Assembly (NCBI GenBank): GCA_009776625.1
Contig: WRNL01000051.1
Location: forward strand, 1 to 9,443
Direction of reading: 5' to 3'
Origin: Methanomassiliicoccaceae archaeon
GTDB lineage: Archaea > Thermoplasmatota > Thermoplasmata > Methanomassiliicoccales > Methanomethylophilaceae
Length of the DNA: 9,443 bases
Positions 1 to 6,926 of the stretch are shown here, one piece after another. The translations under genes and the position numbers were made by a program. The notes under the pieces are model-generated. The model did not search any database. It was not told the DNA's origin and saw only the letters and a list, made by a program, of their open reading frames with translations. Positions within the stretch are counted from its first letter, which is position 1; the number at the start of each line of letters is the position of its first letter.

Positions 1-1
1 T

Positions 2-1117
2 GCGGCGGCCCTCGCCTCCGCCGGCTACGGCTGCCTGCTCATGGTCGGGGGGCCCGACGGGCAGGGGCGGGCCGGGCGCGTCCGCATCATGCGGCCCGAC
101 GGGTCGCCCCTCCCGGAGGGGCGGCTCCGGGAGATGGCTGCCCATGCGGAGCGCACGCCCCTCCCCGGGCATGAGGGGGTGGGGCGGCTCCAGGGGCTAT
201 GCTCGGTGGCGGAGGACTATGCCAGGGCGGTCGTCGGGAGGCGCGGGGGGAGCGTCGACGCGCCCGTCATACTGGACTGCGGGCGCGGGAGCGCGTCGGC
301 CTGCGCCCCGCGCATACTCGAGGCGGCCGGCGCCGACCTCACGACGATCGACGCGCACAGGGGCCACAGGCCGCCCGGCCCCGGCGGGGGCGGCCCCGCC
401 CGCCTCGCCGAGATCATGGGCATGGAGCTCGGCAGCATTGGGGTCGCGCTCAACGGCGACGGGACGAGGCTCGCGCTCTTCGACGAGGACGGAAGGCACG
501 TAGACCCAGAGGGCACGCTCGCGCTGATGTTGCTCTATCTGAGGCCCTCGTCCGTCGTGGTGCCCTTCGACGCCTCGGCGTTGGTCGACGACGCTTTCAT
601 GGGCCTGGCCGGGGAGGGGGTGCGCACAGGCGCCGCGTACGGCGGCGGGAGGCGGCTGATACGGGCGGGGAACGACCTCGCGTCGGTGACCGAGGCCGTG
701 AGGGGGAGCGGCGCGGAGCTGGGCGCGATGGCCGACGGGACGTTCATATTCCCTGACTTGACGCTGTGCCCCGACGCGATCAGCGCGGCGGTGGTCCTCG
801 CGAGGATGTCCGGGGAGAACAACATGGGCGACCTGCTCGCGTCCTTCCCGAGGTACACGGCGCTCAAGGAGTCCGTACGCGGCATCCGCAACGCCGAGTC
901 CTTCGGCAGGAGGCTCGGCGACAGGCTGAGGGAGCTCGGCGCCGACGGCGGCATGGCGGTCGACGGCCGGAGGGTATGCATGGAGGGGGGATGGTTCGCC
1001 ATCTCCCAGGCGCCGGGCGACCCCGGGCGCGTCGATGTCAAGGCCGAGGCGAGGGACAGGGCCTACGCAGTCAGCATGATGGAGATGGCGAAGGACATAG
1101 CGCGGGGCTGCATGTGA
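2..1117 (+). CDS. Phosphohexomutase-fold protein with degenerate active site (5' truncated)
   Basis: The frame is open to the window edge, so the N-terminus is missing; 371 residues are visible, numbered here from the first full codon. The fold is that of the alpha-D-phosphohexomutase superfamily (phosphomannomutase, phosphoglucomutase, GlmM), recognisable from the order and spacing of its elements: a LDCGRGSAS strand-turn, a VALNGDGTRLALFDEDG segment, a TFIFPDL strand and a C-terminal MEGGWFAI strand. The usual catalytic residues are absent. The phosphoserine loop (normally TASHNP) reads VGGPDGQG without any Ser or Thr. The metal loop DGDxDR is NGDGTR (residues 151-156). The sugar loop GGExSGH is GAMADGT (241-247). 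The phosphate loop RPSGTEP is SQAPGDP (335-341). The frame is intact and coding-like, so this is probably not a decaying pseudogene. A mutase role looks unlikely; a structural or regulatory pseudoenzyme role is inference. It ends directly against the convergent JAMM gene. Confidence 0.8.
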   Translation, partial: AAALASAGYGCLLMVGGPDGQGRAGRVRIMRPDGSPLPEGRLREMAAHAERTPLPGHEGVGRLQGLCSVAEDYARAVVGRRGGSVDAPVILDCGRGSASACAPRILEAAGADLTTIDAHRGHRPPGPGGGGPARLAEIMGMELGSIGVALNGDGTRLALFDEDGRHVDPEGTLALMLLYLRPSSVVVPFDASALVDDAFMGLAGEGVRTGAAYGGGRRLIRAGNDLASVTEAVRGSGAELGAMADGTFIFPDLTLCPDAISAAVVLARMSGENNMGDLLASFPRYTALKESVRGIRNAESFGRRLGDRLRELGADGGMAVDGRRVCMEGGWFAISQAPGDPGRVDVKAEARDRAYAVSMMEMAKDIARGCM

Positions 1118-1492
1118 TCAGAATACGACCTCGAGGTCGACGACCCTCCCGTGCGAGTCGTAGGCCCTCCAGCTCCTCCTGTCGTAGGGCTGGCACGTTA
1201 TGAAGTGGATCCCTCCCATGTAGCCGAAGAAGTCGAGGTCCGCATCGGACGGCTCGTTGCTGTAGCCGGGGTGGGAGTGCGCCGACCCGGACTTGCGGAA
1301 GTCTATCGGCGACATCCAGTCGTTGATGAAGCTGTGGCTCTCGCCGTACACGGACCCCGGCACCAGGACCATCTCGGATATCACCCCGTCGTACTCCCGG
1401 TGGAAGCAGATGAACTCGTCCGGGTAGGCGGACCTCGCGGACTCGTTGAACCCGTCGATGAAGTCCACGCTGACCCCGTACACCCTGTTCAT
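1118..1492 (-). CDS. JAMM/MPN+ (JAB1/Mov34) zinc metalloprotease, desampylase-like
   Basis: A 124-residue single-domain protein with the JAMM zinc signature. The H-S-H, seven residues, S-x-x-D pattern is exact: His72, His74, Ser82 and Asp85, with Glu26 as the likely catalytic glutamate of the first strand. Families of this size in archaea include HvJAMM1-type desampylases, which cleave isopeptide bonds between ubiquitin-like SAMP proteins and their targets; cysteine-desulfurase-linked sulfur-carrier processing enzymes share the fold. No ubiquitin-like or E1 gene is in the window, so the substrate is unknown. The start ATG overlaps the stop of the upstream NAD kinase fusion in an ATGA arrangement, and GGTGA at 1500-1504 is a ribosome-binding site 7 nt before it. 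Translation is therefore probably coupled to the upstream gene. No signal peptide or membrane segment is seen, so it is likely cytoplasmic. Confidence 0.85.
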   Translation of the reverse strand: MNRVYGVSVDFIDGFNESARSAYPDEFICFHREYDGVISEMVLVPGSVYGESHSFINDWMSPIDFRKSGSAHSHPGYSNEPSDADLDFFGYMGGIHFITCQPYDRRSWRAYDSHGRVVDLEVVF

Positions 1493-3093
1493 ATCGCGTT
1501 CACCAGCTTCTCCCTCACCCTCGAATAGAAGTCGGTGTTGAACCTTATGAACCGGACGGTCTCCGGCGACCTGATGAAGTCTATGTGGGTCTTACCTTTT
1601 ATCTCGTACTCCTCCTGCCCGTCGATGACCAGGATGCACCCGCTGTCCATCACCGTCTCGACGGTCACCTTCGCGTCGGCGGGGACGACGAACGGCCTCG
1701 ACGCGAACTTGTAGGCGGCCATGGGCACGACTACGACCGCGTTGACGCAGGGGTCGACGAGAGGCGCCCCGAGGCTCATTGCGTAGCAGGTGGAGCCGGT
1801 GGGGGTGGAGACTATTATCCCGTCGGCGCGGACCTCGGTCATCAGCCTGTCGTTCACGTAGACCTTGAAATGCCTTATCTTGGCGATGGAGTCCGTGTGC
1901 ACGACCGCCTCGTTCACCGCCTCTGCGAGGTACTCCCCGTTGTACCAGGAGCTGAGCTTGAACCTCTCCTCCACCGTGTACTCGCCCCTGCGGAGCCTCC
2001 CGATGCCGTCCTCTATGCCGTTCACGCCGACCTCGGCCAGGAACCCCACGCCGCCGGCGTTTATCCCTATGATCGGCGCCTTGTTCTGCATGGACGTCCG
2101 GAGGATGGTCCCGTCGCCGCCGATGGTTATCATTATGTCGACCCTCATGTCCTCCAAGGGGCAGCCCTTCATGCCGAGCTCGGCGGCGATGCCCTCCTCC
2201 AGGACGTAGGCGCACCCTTCCAGCGCCCTCATGGCCCTCCTCGCATGCTCCTTGGCCTCCGGTATCCGGGTGTTCGCGCATATGCCGTACACGGGGGACT
2301 CCGGTATCTCGTTCCTCGACTTGACTATGAAGTCGTACGCCCTGCGGTCCCCGAACGCGATGAAGTTGGAGTGGCACCCTAGGTCGAAGCCCATGTCGAG
2401 GACGTTCCCGTCGAGGTCGTACACCTCCCCCCCGGCCTCCCTCAGCACCAGCGCGCTGGCGGCGATGTCGACTATCCTGATCGCCCGGGAGTACCTCTCC
2501 GAGTGCATCATGAAGCCGTCCGCCTCCCCCTCTGCGACGAGCACCATCTCCAGCGAGGCGCACCCGAAGGAGCGCGAGGACTTTACCCTCTTGGCGAGGT
2601 CGAAGGAGTCCGGGTGTGCGCCGTTGCCCAGGTATATCATGAGGAACAGGTCGTCCATCTCCGCTTTCCTGACGTGGATCCTGACGCCGTTCTTGTACGC
2701 CCCCCTCCCCTTCTCGGCGGTTATCACGTCGCCGGTGGCGAGGTTGCGGAGGTATGCGGTGTGGACCCCGGAGAGCGACCCGGTGCCCACGGCCATCGAG
2801 ATCGTGAACATGGGGACCCCTGCGATGGCGTTCGACGTCCCGTCGATGGGGTCCAGGACCAGGGTCTCATCGCCGCCGTTGTCGACGAACCCGATCTCCT
2901 CGCTGAGGACGTTCAGGCGGATGCCGTGCCGCTCGATGAACGCGAGGACCGTGTTCTCGGCCACCTTGTCTATCTGGGAGGTGGCGGTCCCGTCCGCCCC
3001 CATCCCCAGGCACTCCCCCCTGCACCTCGAGTCGGGGATCTTCCATATCGCCTCCTCCACCGCGTCGGCTATGTCGCTCAGGACATCCATCAT
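1489..3093 (-). CDS. nadK: Bifunctional NADP phosphatase (IMPase-like) / NAD kinase fusion
   Basis: A 534-residue two-domain fusion. Residues 1 to about 255 are an inositol-monophosphatase-family domain: Asp42 in TSQID, Glu65-Glu66, DPIDGTSN at 81-88 (metal ligands Asp81 and Asp84) and Asp209 in VDIAA. Residues from about 266 to the end are an ATP-NAD kinase domain: GGDG at 325-328, NAGGVGFL at 345-352, NE at 394-395, and the RADGIIVSTPTGST block at 422-435. All key residues of both halves look intact. The same architecture is known from the characterised Methanocaldococcus jannaschii protein MJ0917, which both makes NADP from NAD and removes the 2'-phosphate from NADP, so this enzyme probably sets the NAD/NADP balance. 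It is the first gene of an operon with the JAMM protease. Two ATGs stand in tandem at the start (3091-3093 and 3088-3090). A TATA box lies only about 24 bp upstream and no ribosome-binding site is visible, so the message is probably leaderless. Confidence 0.93.
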   Translation of the reverse strand: MMDVLSDIADAVEEAIWKIPDSRCRGECLGMGADGTATSQIDKVAENTVLAFIERHGIRLNVLSEEIGFVDNGGDETLVLDPIDGTSNAIAGVPMFTISMAVGTGSLSGVHTAYLRNLATGDVITAEKGRGAYKNGVRIHVRKAEMDDLFLMIYLGNGAHPDSFDLAKRVKSSRSFGCASLEMVLVAEGEADGFMMHSERYSRAIRIVDIAASALVLREAGGEVYDLDGNVLDMGFDLGCHSNFIAFGDRRAYDFIVKSRNEIPESPVYGICANTRIPEAKEHARRAMRALEGCAYVLEEGIAAELGMKGCPLEDMRVDIMITIGGDGTILRTSMQNKAPIIGINAGGVGFLAEVGVNGIEDGIGRLRRGEYTVEERFKLSSWYNGEYLAEAVNEAVVHTDSIAKIRHFKVYVNDRLMTEVRADGIIVSTPTGSTCYAMSLGAPLVDPCVNAVVVVPMAAYKFASRPFVVPADAKVTVETVMDSGCILVIDGQEEYEIKGKTHIDFIRSPETVRFIRFNTDFYSRVREKLVNAI

Positions 3094-3112
3094 GGCTGTA
3101 AAGAGATGGTCG

Positions 3113-3122
3113 CAATATATTG
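3113..3122 (-). promoter_or_regulatory. TATA box of the NAD kinase fusion operon
   Basis: CAATATATTG is a perfect 10-bp palindrome centred about 24-25 bp upstream of the ATG at 3093. With the usual archaeal TATA-to-start distance, transcription would begin at or within a base or two of the start codon. This fits the lack of any Shine-Dalgarno sequence between the box and the ATG. Confidence 0.6.
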
Positions 3123-3168
3123 TTCTTTTGTTCGCACATCCCCCGGCGCCGCGGTCAGGAACGTGGCG

Positions 3169-3681
3169 TCAAATGGGGCCGTCCGCCGCTGCGGCGCTCG
3201 GATAGGCGGCCAACGCCCCGAACGCCAGCATCGCTATGCCGGCGGCGACGGCGATGTACGCGCCCGCGCCCACCCATTCCATGGACACGCCGTCGCTGAT
3301 ATACCAAATGTACACCACCGCCGCGATCAGCGCCCCGGCGCCGCATACAGCCGCGCCCGCGCCGCCCAGCCTGCCTGGCCTCATGATGGCTAGCAGCCCG
3401 CTGAGCAGCCCGCCGATTGAGAGCATCAACATGGCCAACGGCATGTAGAACGGGTATGTCTCGCCGATGTCGCTTAAAGACGAGTAGTCATAAGCCATCC
3501 TGAACATCTCCCAGCCGCTGTAACCCCTATTCACTATAGGGCTGAACGTGGCGTATCCCAAATCGTCCACAGGGAAAAAGTCGAAGCCGAACCACGTCAA
3601 GAACACGCTTAGGGCTCCGACGAGACCCGCTGTCAGCACTATCAATGCGAACACAGAGGTCTTTGTTTTTAGGTCGGCCAT
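3169..3681 (-). CDS. Four-helix membrane protein, paralogue of the upstream gene; function unknown
   Basis: I do not recognise a named family. The 170-residue protein has four predicted transmembrane helices at about 9-31, 77-99, 107-129 and 137-159. The 45-residue loop between helices 1 and 2 carries SGWE (55-58) and is rich in aromatic and acidic residues. The short loop between helices 2 and 3 is basic (RPGR), and Lys5/Lys7 precede helix 1, so both termini are predicted cytoplasmic with the long loop outside. Helix 4 reads GAGAYIAVAAGIAM, which matches GTGVYMAVAAGIVM in the next gene upstream; GWE and the SVF/W end of helix 1 are also shared, so the two are paralogues. It has its own TATA box about 37 bp upstream, giving a short leader of about ten bases. 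No enzyme or transporter motif is visible. Confidence 0.8.
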   Translation of the reverse strand: MADLKTKTSVFALIVLTAGLVGALSVFLTWFGFDFFPVDDLGYATFSPIVNRGYSGWEMFRMAYDYSSLSDIGETYPFYMPLAMLMLSIGGLLSGLLAIMRPGRLGGAGAAVCGAGALIAAVVYIWYISDGVSMEWVGAGAYIAVAAGIAMLAFGALAAYPSAAAADGPI

Positions 3682-3714
3682 TTGTATCCCGCTATTGGAA
3701 GATACGAACCTGCC

Positions 3715-3723
3715 TATATAAAA
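3715..3723 (-). promoter_or_regulatory. TATA box of the downstream four-helix membrane gene
   Basis: On the minus strand the box reads TTTTATATA, close to the archaeal consensus. It is centred about 38 bp before the ATG at 3681, which predicts a leader of roughly 11 nt. It lies in the 93-bp gap between the two membrane genes, so the second gene can be transcribed independently of the first. Confidence 0.65.
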
Positions 3724-3774
3724 TACATATGAGCCATGCGACCGCCCGGCGCCGTCTGTGCCGATGCGCCGCCG

Positions 3775-4179
3775 TCAGCCGAAGGACGACCTCAGCGCCC
3801 CGGACGCCGCCATCACAATACCGGCGGCGACTGCCATGTAGACGCCTGTGCCTATCACGCCCGATGTGTCGGTGAATATGAACAGGATCGCTATGATCGC
3901 CATCATCACACCCGCCGAGATCATGCCTGACCCGAACGCCCTCTTCGTCGACGCGATGGCCACGAGGCCGGTTATCAACGCGGATATGGACGACACCAGC
4001 ACCATGAGGGGGATCCAGCCGTAGAAGCTCGACAAGCTACCCCCGGATAAGCCGTCGATCATGTTCTTCATGAGCTCCCAGCCCGTGAGCGCCGTCCACG
4101 GCGAGAACACCGACGCCACGCCTATCGCGCCGCCCACCATCATCAATATAGAGAACAGCGCCGCTTTCGAATCGACCAT
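3775..4179 (-). CDS. Four-helix membrane protein, paralogue of the downstream gene; function unknown
   Basis: A 134-residue protein, shorter than its neighbour mainly because the loop between helices 1 and 2 is abbreviated. Predicted helices lie at about 7-28, 54-76, 83-103 and 108-130. LTGWELMK follows helix 1 and aligns with YSGWEMFR in the paralogue; the last helix carries the shared G-x-G-x-Y-x-AVAAGI pattern. STKR between helices 2 and 3 gives the same positive-inside topology. A longer reading frame begins at 4257, but I chose the ATG at 4179: it is preceded by AAGGAGG at 4186-4192 with a 6-nt spacer, its N-terminus MVDSKAALF aligns with MADLKTKTS of the paralogue, and the extra upstream codons run through the TATA box. 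I do not recognise a function. The gene is divergent from flpA. Confidence 0.8.
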   Translation of the reverse strand: MVDSKAALFSILMMVGGAIGVASVFSPWTALTGWELMKNMIDGLSGGSLSSFYGWIPLMVLVSSISALITGLVAIASTKRAFGSGMISAGVMMAIIAILFIFTDTSGVIGTGVYMAVAAGIVMAASGALRSSFG

Positions 4180-4185
4180 AGTATT

Positions 4186-4192
4186 CCTCCTT
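4186..4192 (-). promoter_or_regulatory. Strong Shine-Dalgarno site fixing the start at 4179
   Basis: AAGGAGG on the minus strand sits 6 nt before the ATG at 4179. It is the best ribosome-binding site in the window and rules against the 26-codon upstream extension. Confidence 0.8.
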
Positions 4193-4222
4193 ATTACCCA
4201 AGTAGCGGAATCACACTCGACG

Positions 4223-4231
4223 TATATAAAA
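4223..4231 (-). promoter_or_regulatory. TATA box of the first four-helix membrane gene
   Basis: TTTTATATA on the minus strand, identical to the box before the paralogous gene, is centred about 48 bp before the ATG at 4179. The predicted leader is about 22 nt and contains the Shine-Dalgarno site. Confidence 0.7.
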
Positions 4232-4260
4232 GGCGGAGTGGGCGTTCCCATATACACAGA

Positions 4261-4270
4261 TATTATTAAA
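4261..4270 (+). promoter_or_regulatory. TATA box of flpA
   Basis: TATTATTAAA is centred about 25 bp before the flpA ATG at 4291, predicting a leaderless or nearly leaderless message. A weak GAGG at 4276-4279 lies 11 nt before the start, which is too far to be convincing. This box is about 35 bp from the opposing TATA box at 4223-4231, so the two divergent promoters are compactly arranged. Confidence 0.55.
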
Positions 4271-4290
4271 TCATAGAGGCATTACAAAAC

Positions 4291-4950
4291 ATGATCCCCG
4301 TCGACGGCACAGACGGCACGGTTTACTCGGAGAACAACAAGCTCTACACGCTGTCGTCTAACCCCGGGGTCCGGGTGTACGGGGAGAAGATCATGAAGGC
4401 CTCCGGCGTGGAGTACAGGGAGTGGGATCCCAGGAGGAGCAAGCTCGCGGCCTACATCAAAGCGGGCGGGAGGGTGTTCCCCATCAAGAGGGACAGCAGG
4501 ATTCTCTACCTAGGTGCCTCCAGCGGGACCTCCGCGTCCCACATCTCGGACATCGCGGCCGAGGGGAAGGTCTACTGCGTGGAGTTCGCGCCGAGGATGT
4601 TCAGGGACCTCGTCAACACCTGCGCCACCAGGCCGAACATGATGCCGATACTCGGCGACGCCACCAACCCCGAGGGGTACCAGTTCGCCGTCGGGCTCCT
4701 GGACATAGTCTACGCCGACGTCGCCCAGAAGAGGCAGGCGGAGATAATCGCGAACAACATGGACTTCTTCCGCGCCGACGTGGGGATGGTGGCGATAAAA
4801 GCCAGGTCGGAGGACGTGACGTCGGAGCCCTCCGAGGTATACAGGGCGTCGGAGGACAGGCTGAGGGAGATGGGGTTCGAGATCCTTGACTCCAGGGACC
4901 TCGAGCCGTACGAGAACGCCCACAGCATGATCATATTCAAGAGGAAGTGA
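4291..4950 (+). CDS. flpA: Fibrillarin-like rRNA/tRNA 2'-O-methyltransferase
   Basis: FlpA is the catalytic subunit of archaeal C/D box RNPs. It uses S-adenosylmethionine to methylate ribose 2'-hydroxyls of rRNA and tRNA at sites set by guide RNAs, together with Nop5 and L7Ae. The 219-residue length is normal. The N-terminal fibrillarin domain carries VYGEKIM (29-35) and YREWDPRRSKLAAYI (42-56). The methyltransferase core has LGASSGT (74-80, SAM-binding loop), VYCVEFAPR with acidic Glu98, LGDAT with Asp123, YADVAQ with Asp143, and VAIKARS with Lys170. These are the conserved family positions. The start matches a TATA box about 25 bp upstream. In many archaea nop5 lies next to flpA; here upstream is a divergent membrane gene, and the downstream partner, one base away, is a Nudix hydrolase. 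Confidence 0.95.
   Translation: MIPVDGTDGTVYSENNKLYTLSSNPGVRVYGEKIMKASGVEYREWDPRRSKLAAYIKAGGRVFPIKRDSRILYLGASSGTSASHISDIAAEGKVYCVEFAPRMFRDLVNTCATRPNMMPILGDATNPEGYQFAVGLLDIVYADVAQKRQAEIIANNMDFFRADVGMVAIKARSEDVTSEPSEVYRASEDRLREMGFEILDSRDLEPYENAHSMIIFKRK
4941..4944 (+). promoter_or_regulatory. Shine-Dalgarno site supporting a GTG start of the Nudix gene
   Basis: GAGG inside the last codons of flpA lies 7 nt before the GTG at 4952. The first ATG further downstream would remove the first strand of the Nudix fold, so the GTG start is preferred. Confidence 0.6.
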
Positions 4951-4951
4951 C

Positions 4952-5311
4952 GTGGCCACCGTCTACGCCGTGGCGTTCGACGGCGGCCGCTTCCTCATGG
5001 TGTTCAACGAGGCGCGCGGGGGCTGGGAGATGCCCGGGGGGAGGATCGAGGACGGAGAGGCGCCGGAGGAGGCCGCCAAGAGGGAGTTCCTGGAGGAGGC
5101 GGGGTACCGCGTCGAGGTCCTTGCCACGAAGGACATCGGCCACTGCCTTGTCTGCGCCTGCCTGCTTCTGGACCGGGTAAGGGAGACACCGGAGATGCGC
5201 TCCGAGCTGTTCTCGGAGGTCCCGGAGCGGATCGCCTTCGACAGGTCGGAGTACGAGGACGTGGTCCCATGGGCGCGCTCCGTCGCCCGTCCGGCCGGGA
5301 AGGGTGCGTGA
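4952..5311 (+). CDS. Nudix hydrolase
   Basis: A 119-residue protein with a complete Nudix box (G-x5-E-x7-R-E-U-x-E-E-x-G-U) at residues 30-52: Gly30, Glu36, Arg44-Glu45, Glu48-Glu49 and Gly51. WEMPGG just before the box is typical. Enzymes of this fold hydrolyse a nucleoside diphosphate linked to another moiety (NTPs, ADP-ribose, dinucleoside polyphosphates, capped RNA) with magnesium at the glutamates. Nothing outside the box tells me which substrate, and the protein is near the minimum length of the family. The start is GTG, one base after the flpA stop and with its ribosome-binding site inside flpA, so the two are co-transcribed and probably translationally coupled. It is likely cytoplasmic. 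The C-terminus (about 100-119) is charged and low in hydrophobic residues. Confidence 0.88.
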   Translation: MATVYAVAFDGGRFLMVFNEARGGWEMPGGRIEDGEAPEEAAKREFLEEAGYRVEVLATKDIGHCLVCACLLLDRVRETPEMRSELFSEVPERIAFDRSEYEDVVPWARSVARPAGKGA

Positions 5312-5321
5312 TGGGCCTGAA

Positions 5322-5338
5322 AGGGGCAAGCCGCCCCT
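5322..5338 (+). terminator. Small GC hairpin after the Nudix gene, possible transcription end
   Basis: AGGGGC (5322-5327) and GCCCCT (5333-5338) form a 6-bp perfect stem with a 5-nt loop, starting 11 bases after the Nudix stop. A short TTTT follows about 13 bases later. Archaeal termination depends mainly on U-rich tracts, so this is weak evidence. The remainder of the spacer up to 5505 shows no credible gene to me and is visibly less GC-rich than the flanking genes. Confidence 0.3.
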
Positions 5339-5505
5339 CGAACCAGATCCATTTTCCTCAGCTACCTTGTGTAGACCGGCTCCAGCATCATTCCCCCGTC
5401 TGGATATATGCCGCGGAGGGTACAGTTAGGATGACAATCCCGACGTGTGGCCGGTCAGCACGCGGCGGGGTGTCGCGCACGGCTTGCATGGGGGGATGTC
5501 CGGGG

Positions 5506-6918
5506 TCAAGCCCTGAACAGGTCGTTTATACCGACTAGGGTCAGCCTCTCGTTCCTTTCCGCCTCCTCTTCGAGACCTGGAGTGAAACCTGATTTAGAGA
5601 ATATGTAGTAGTGGACGTCCTTGTCAGGGAACAGCACCGCATTGTCCCTCATGCTCTCGTAGACGTCCCGACCCGCCTCCCGGTTCCTCCACTTGCATTC
5701 GCCCATGACGATCCGCCCCCCTTCCGGGGAGGAGGCGACGATGTCGATCTCCGTCTCCCTCTTCGTCACAGGGTTGCCCCCCCACCACCTCCCGATCCTG
5801 TTGAAGATGAACGGCATCTCGCGTTTGAGGTTGAGGCGCATGAGGTACTGCTTGCAGATGTCCTCGAAAGCAGGCCCCATGAAATCGTTGATGGATGGCC
5901 GCACCAGATCCTCGTAGACGCGCTCGTCGCCTGCGTCGATCAGTGTGACCGCGCCAGGGACGAACCGGTACCAGAAGCGGTACATGCCGTCCTTTATGCG
6001 GTACACACCGTTCCTGTTGTCCTTGGCGAACATGGGGGCCTCCTTCTCTAGGATCCCGAGGTCGACGAGGTTCTTGACGTACACGGCGGCCGCCCCGCCC
6101 TCCATCCCCGTCTTAGAGGCGATCTCGTTCATCCTCGTCGCGCCGTTCGCGACCGTTCCGATTATGGCGTTGTACGTGGCAGGCTGGCGCAGCTCCTGTT
6201 TCAACAGGTTGTACGGCTCCTCGTAAAGCAGCCCTTTCTTCCTGAAAAAAGAGGCCGCTATCCCCTTCTCGACCGTTCCTGCCTCTGCGATGGTGCTAAG
6301 GTGCTGCGGCACGCCCCCTGTCACTGCGTAGCCGAGCAGCTTGTCCTCGGCGCACGCGTCGCCGAAGAACTCGGCGCTGTCGAGATAGTCCAAGGGGTCG
6401 ACCCTGAGCTGCGCGGTACGCCTCCCGTACAGGGGGCTCTGGTAGCCGAGGACCTGCCTCTCCATGAAGCTCATGCTCGAGCCGCATAGTATCAGCATTA
6501 TGTTCGTGTCCTTCAGGACGAGGTCTATGTGCCTCTGTAGCTCGGAGGACAGAGGGGGGTACGCCTTTGCGAGGTAGGGGTACTCGTCGATGGACAGGAC
6601 GAGCCTCTCCCCTCCCGCCCGCTCCACGATGTAATCCATAGCGCCCTCCCAGGAGGGGAAGCCGCCCTGCGAGGACGGCCTCGGGAACATCGAGAACACG
6701 CTTTTCGAGAAACCCTCCATATTCACCGAGTTGGTGTTTTCTGTGGCGGTGAACCTTATCGCCCTCTTGTCGCCACGCCTTATGAACTCGCTTATGGTGC
6801 TCGTCTTCCCCACGCGCCGTCTGCCGTAGATGACGACGAACGAGAATCCCTCTCGTTCGTACTGCTCCTCGAGCGATTCCAGCTCATGCGCCCTGCCTCT
6901 GTCATAGAACACCTCCAT
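5506..6918 (-). CDS. Archaeal ATPase (Arch_ATPase/STAND-like) with C-terminal DUF234 nuclease-like domain
   Basis: A 470-residue protein of the archaeal ATPase plus DUF234 type, a family often expanded and mobile in archaeal genomes; its cellular role is unsettled. The P-loop domain has Walker A GRRRVGKT (32-39) and Walker B LVLSIDEYPYL with Asp111-Glu112, followed by a LCGSS segment. A winged-helix-like region comes next (NEIASKTG, AVYVKNLVDLGIL). The DUF234 part has YRFWYRFV, then EIDIVA followed after a turn by GECKW, a D...ExK arrangement as in PD-(D/E)xK nucleases. I chose the ATG at 6918 because MEVFYDRGRAHELE matches the usual family start and GGTGA at 6924-6928 precedes it by 5 nt. 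An upstream TTG at 6975 would add 19 residues of tandem LANHD repeat but lies upstream of the predicted transcription start. Co-directional neighbours are absent. Its flanks and lower GC suggest an accessory, possibly transferred gene. Confidence 0.88.
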   Translation of the reverse strand: MEVFYDRGRAHELESLEEQYEREGFSFVVIYGRRRVGKTSTISEFIRRGDKRAIRFTATENTNSVNMEGFSKSVFSMFPRPSSQGGFPSWEGAMDYIVERAGGERLVLSIDEYPYLAKAYPPLSSELQRHIDLVLKDTNIMLILCGSSMSFMERQVLGYQSPLYGRRTAQLRVDPLDYLDSAEFFGDACAEDKLLGYAVTGGVPQHLSTIAEAGTVEKGIAASFFRKKGLLYEEPYNLLKQELRQPATYNAIIGTVANGATRMNEIASKTGMEGGAAAVYVKNLVDLGILEKEAPMFAKDNRNGVYRIKDGMYRFWYRFVPGAVTLIDAGDERVYEDLVRPSINDFMGPAFEDICKQYLMRLNLKREMPFIFNRIGRWWGGNPVTKRETEIDIVASSPEGGRIVMGECKWRNREAGRDVYESMRDNAVLFPDKDVHYYIFSKSGFTPGLEEEAERNERLTLVGINDLFRA

Positions 6919-6926
6919 ATTTTTCA

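Noticed and set aside
1151..3393. Long plus-strand open frames opposite the JAMM and NAD kinase genes (about 125, 265 and 296 codons).
   Set aside because: They are antisense shadows produced by high GC; their translations are low-complexity and rich in V, H, G, D and R, whereas the minus frames carry complete family motifs.
4180..4257. N-terminal extension of the first membrane gene to an ATG at 4257.
   Set aside because: It runs through a TATA box and a perfect Shine-Dalgarno site that serve the ATG at 4179, and the paralogue lacks it.
5365..5393. Minus-strand mini-frame beginning MMLEPVYTR after a G-rich stretch.
   Set aside because: Only nine codons long, and the nearby TATATA is too close to act as its promoter.
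5311..5538. A 75-codon plus-strand frame whose ATG overlaps the Nudix stop (TGATG).
   Set aside because: The start arrangement looks attractive, but composition is not protein-like, it runs into the 3' end of the ATPase gene on the other strand, and no motif is seen.
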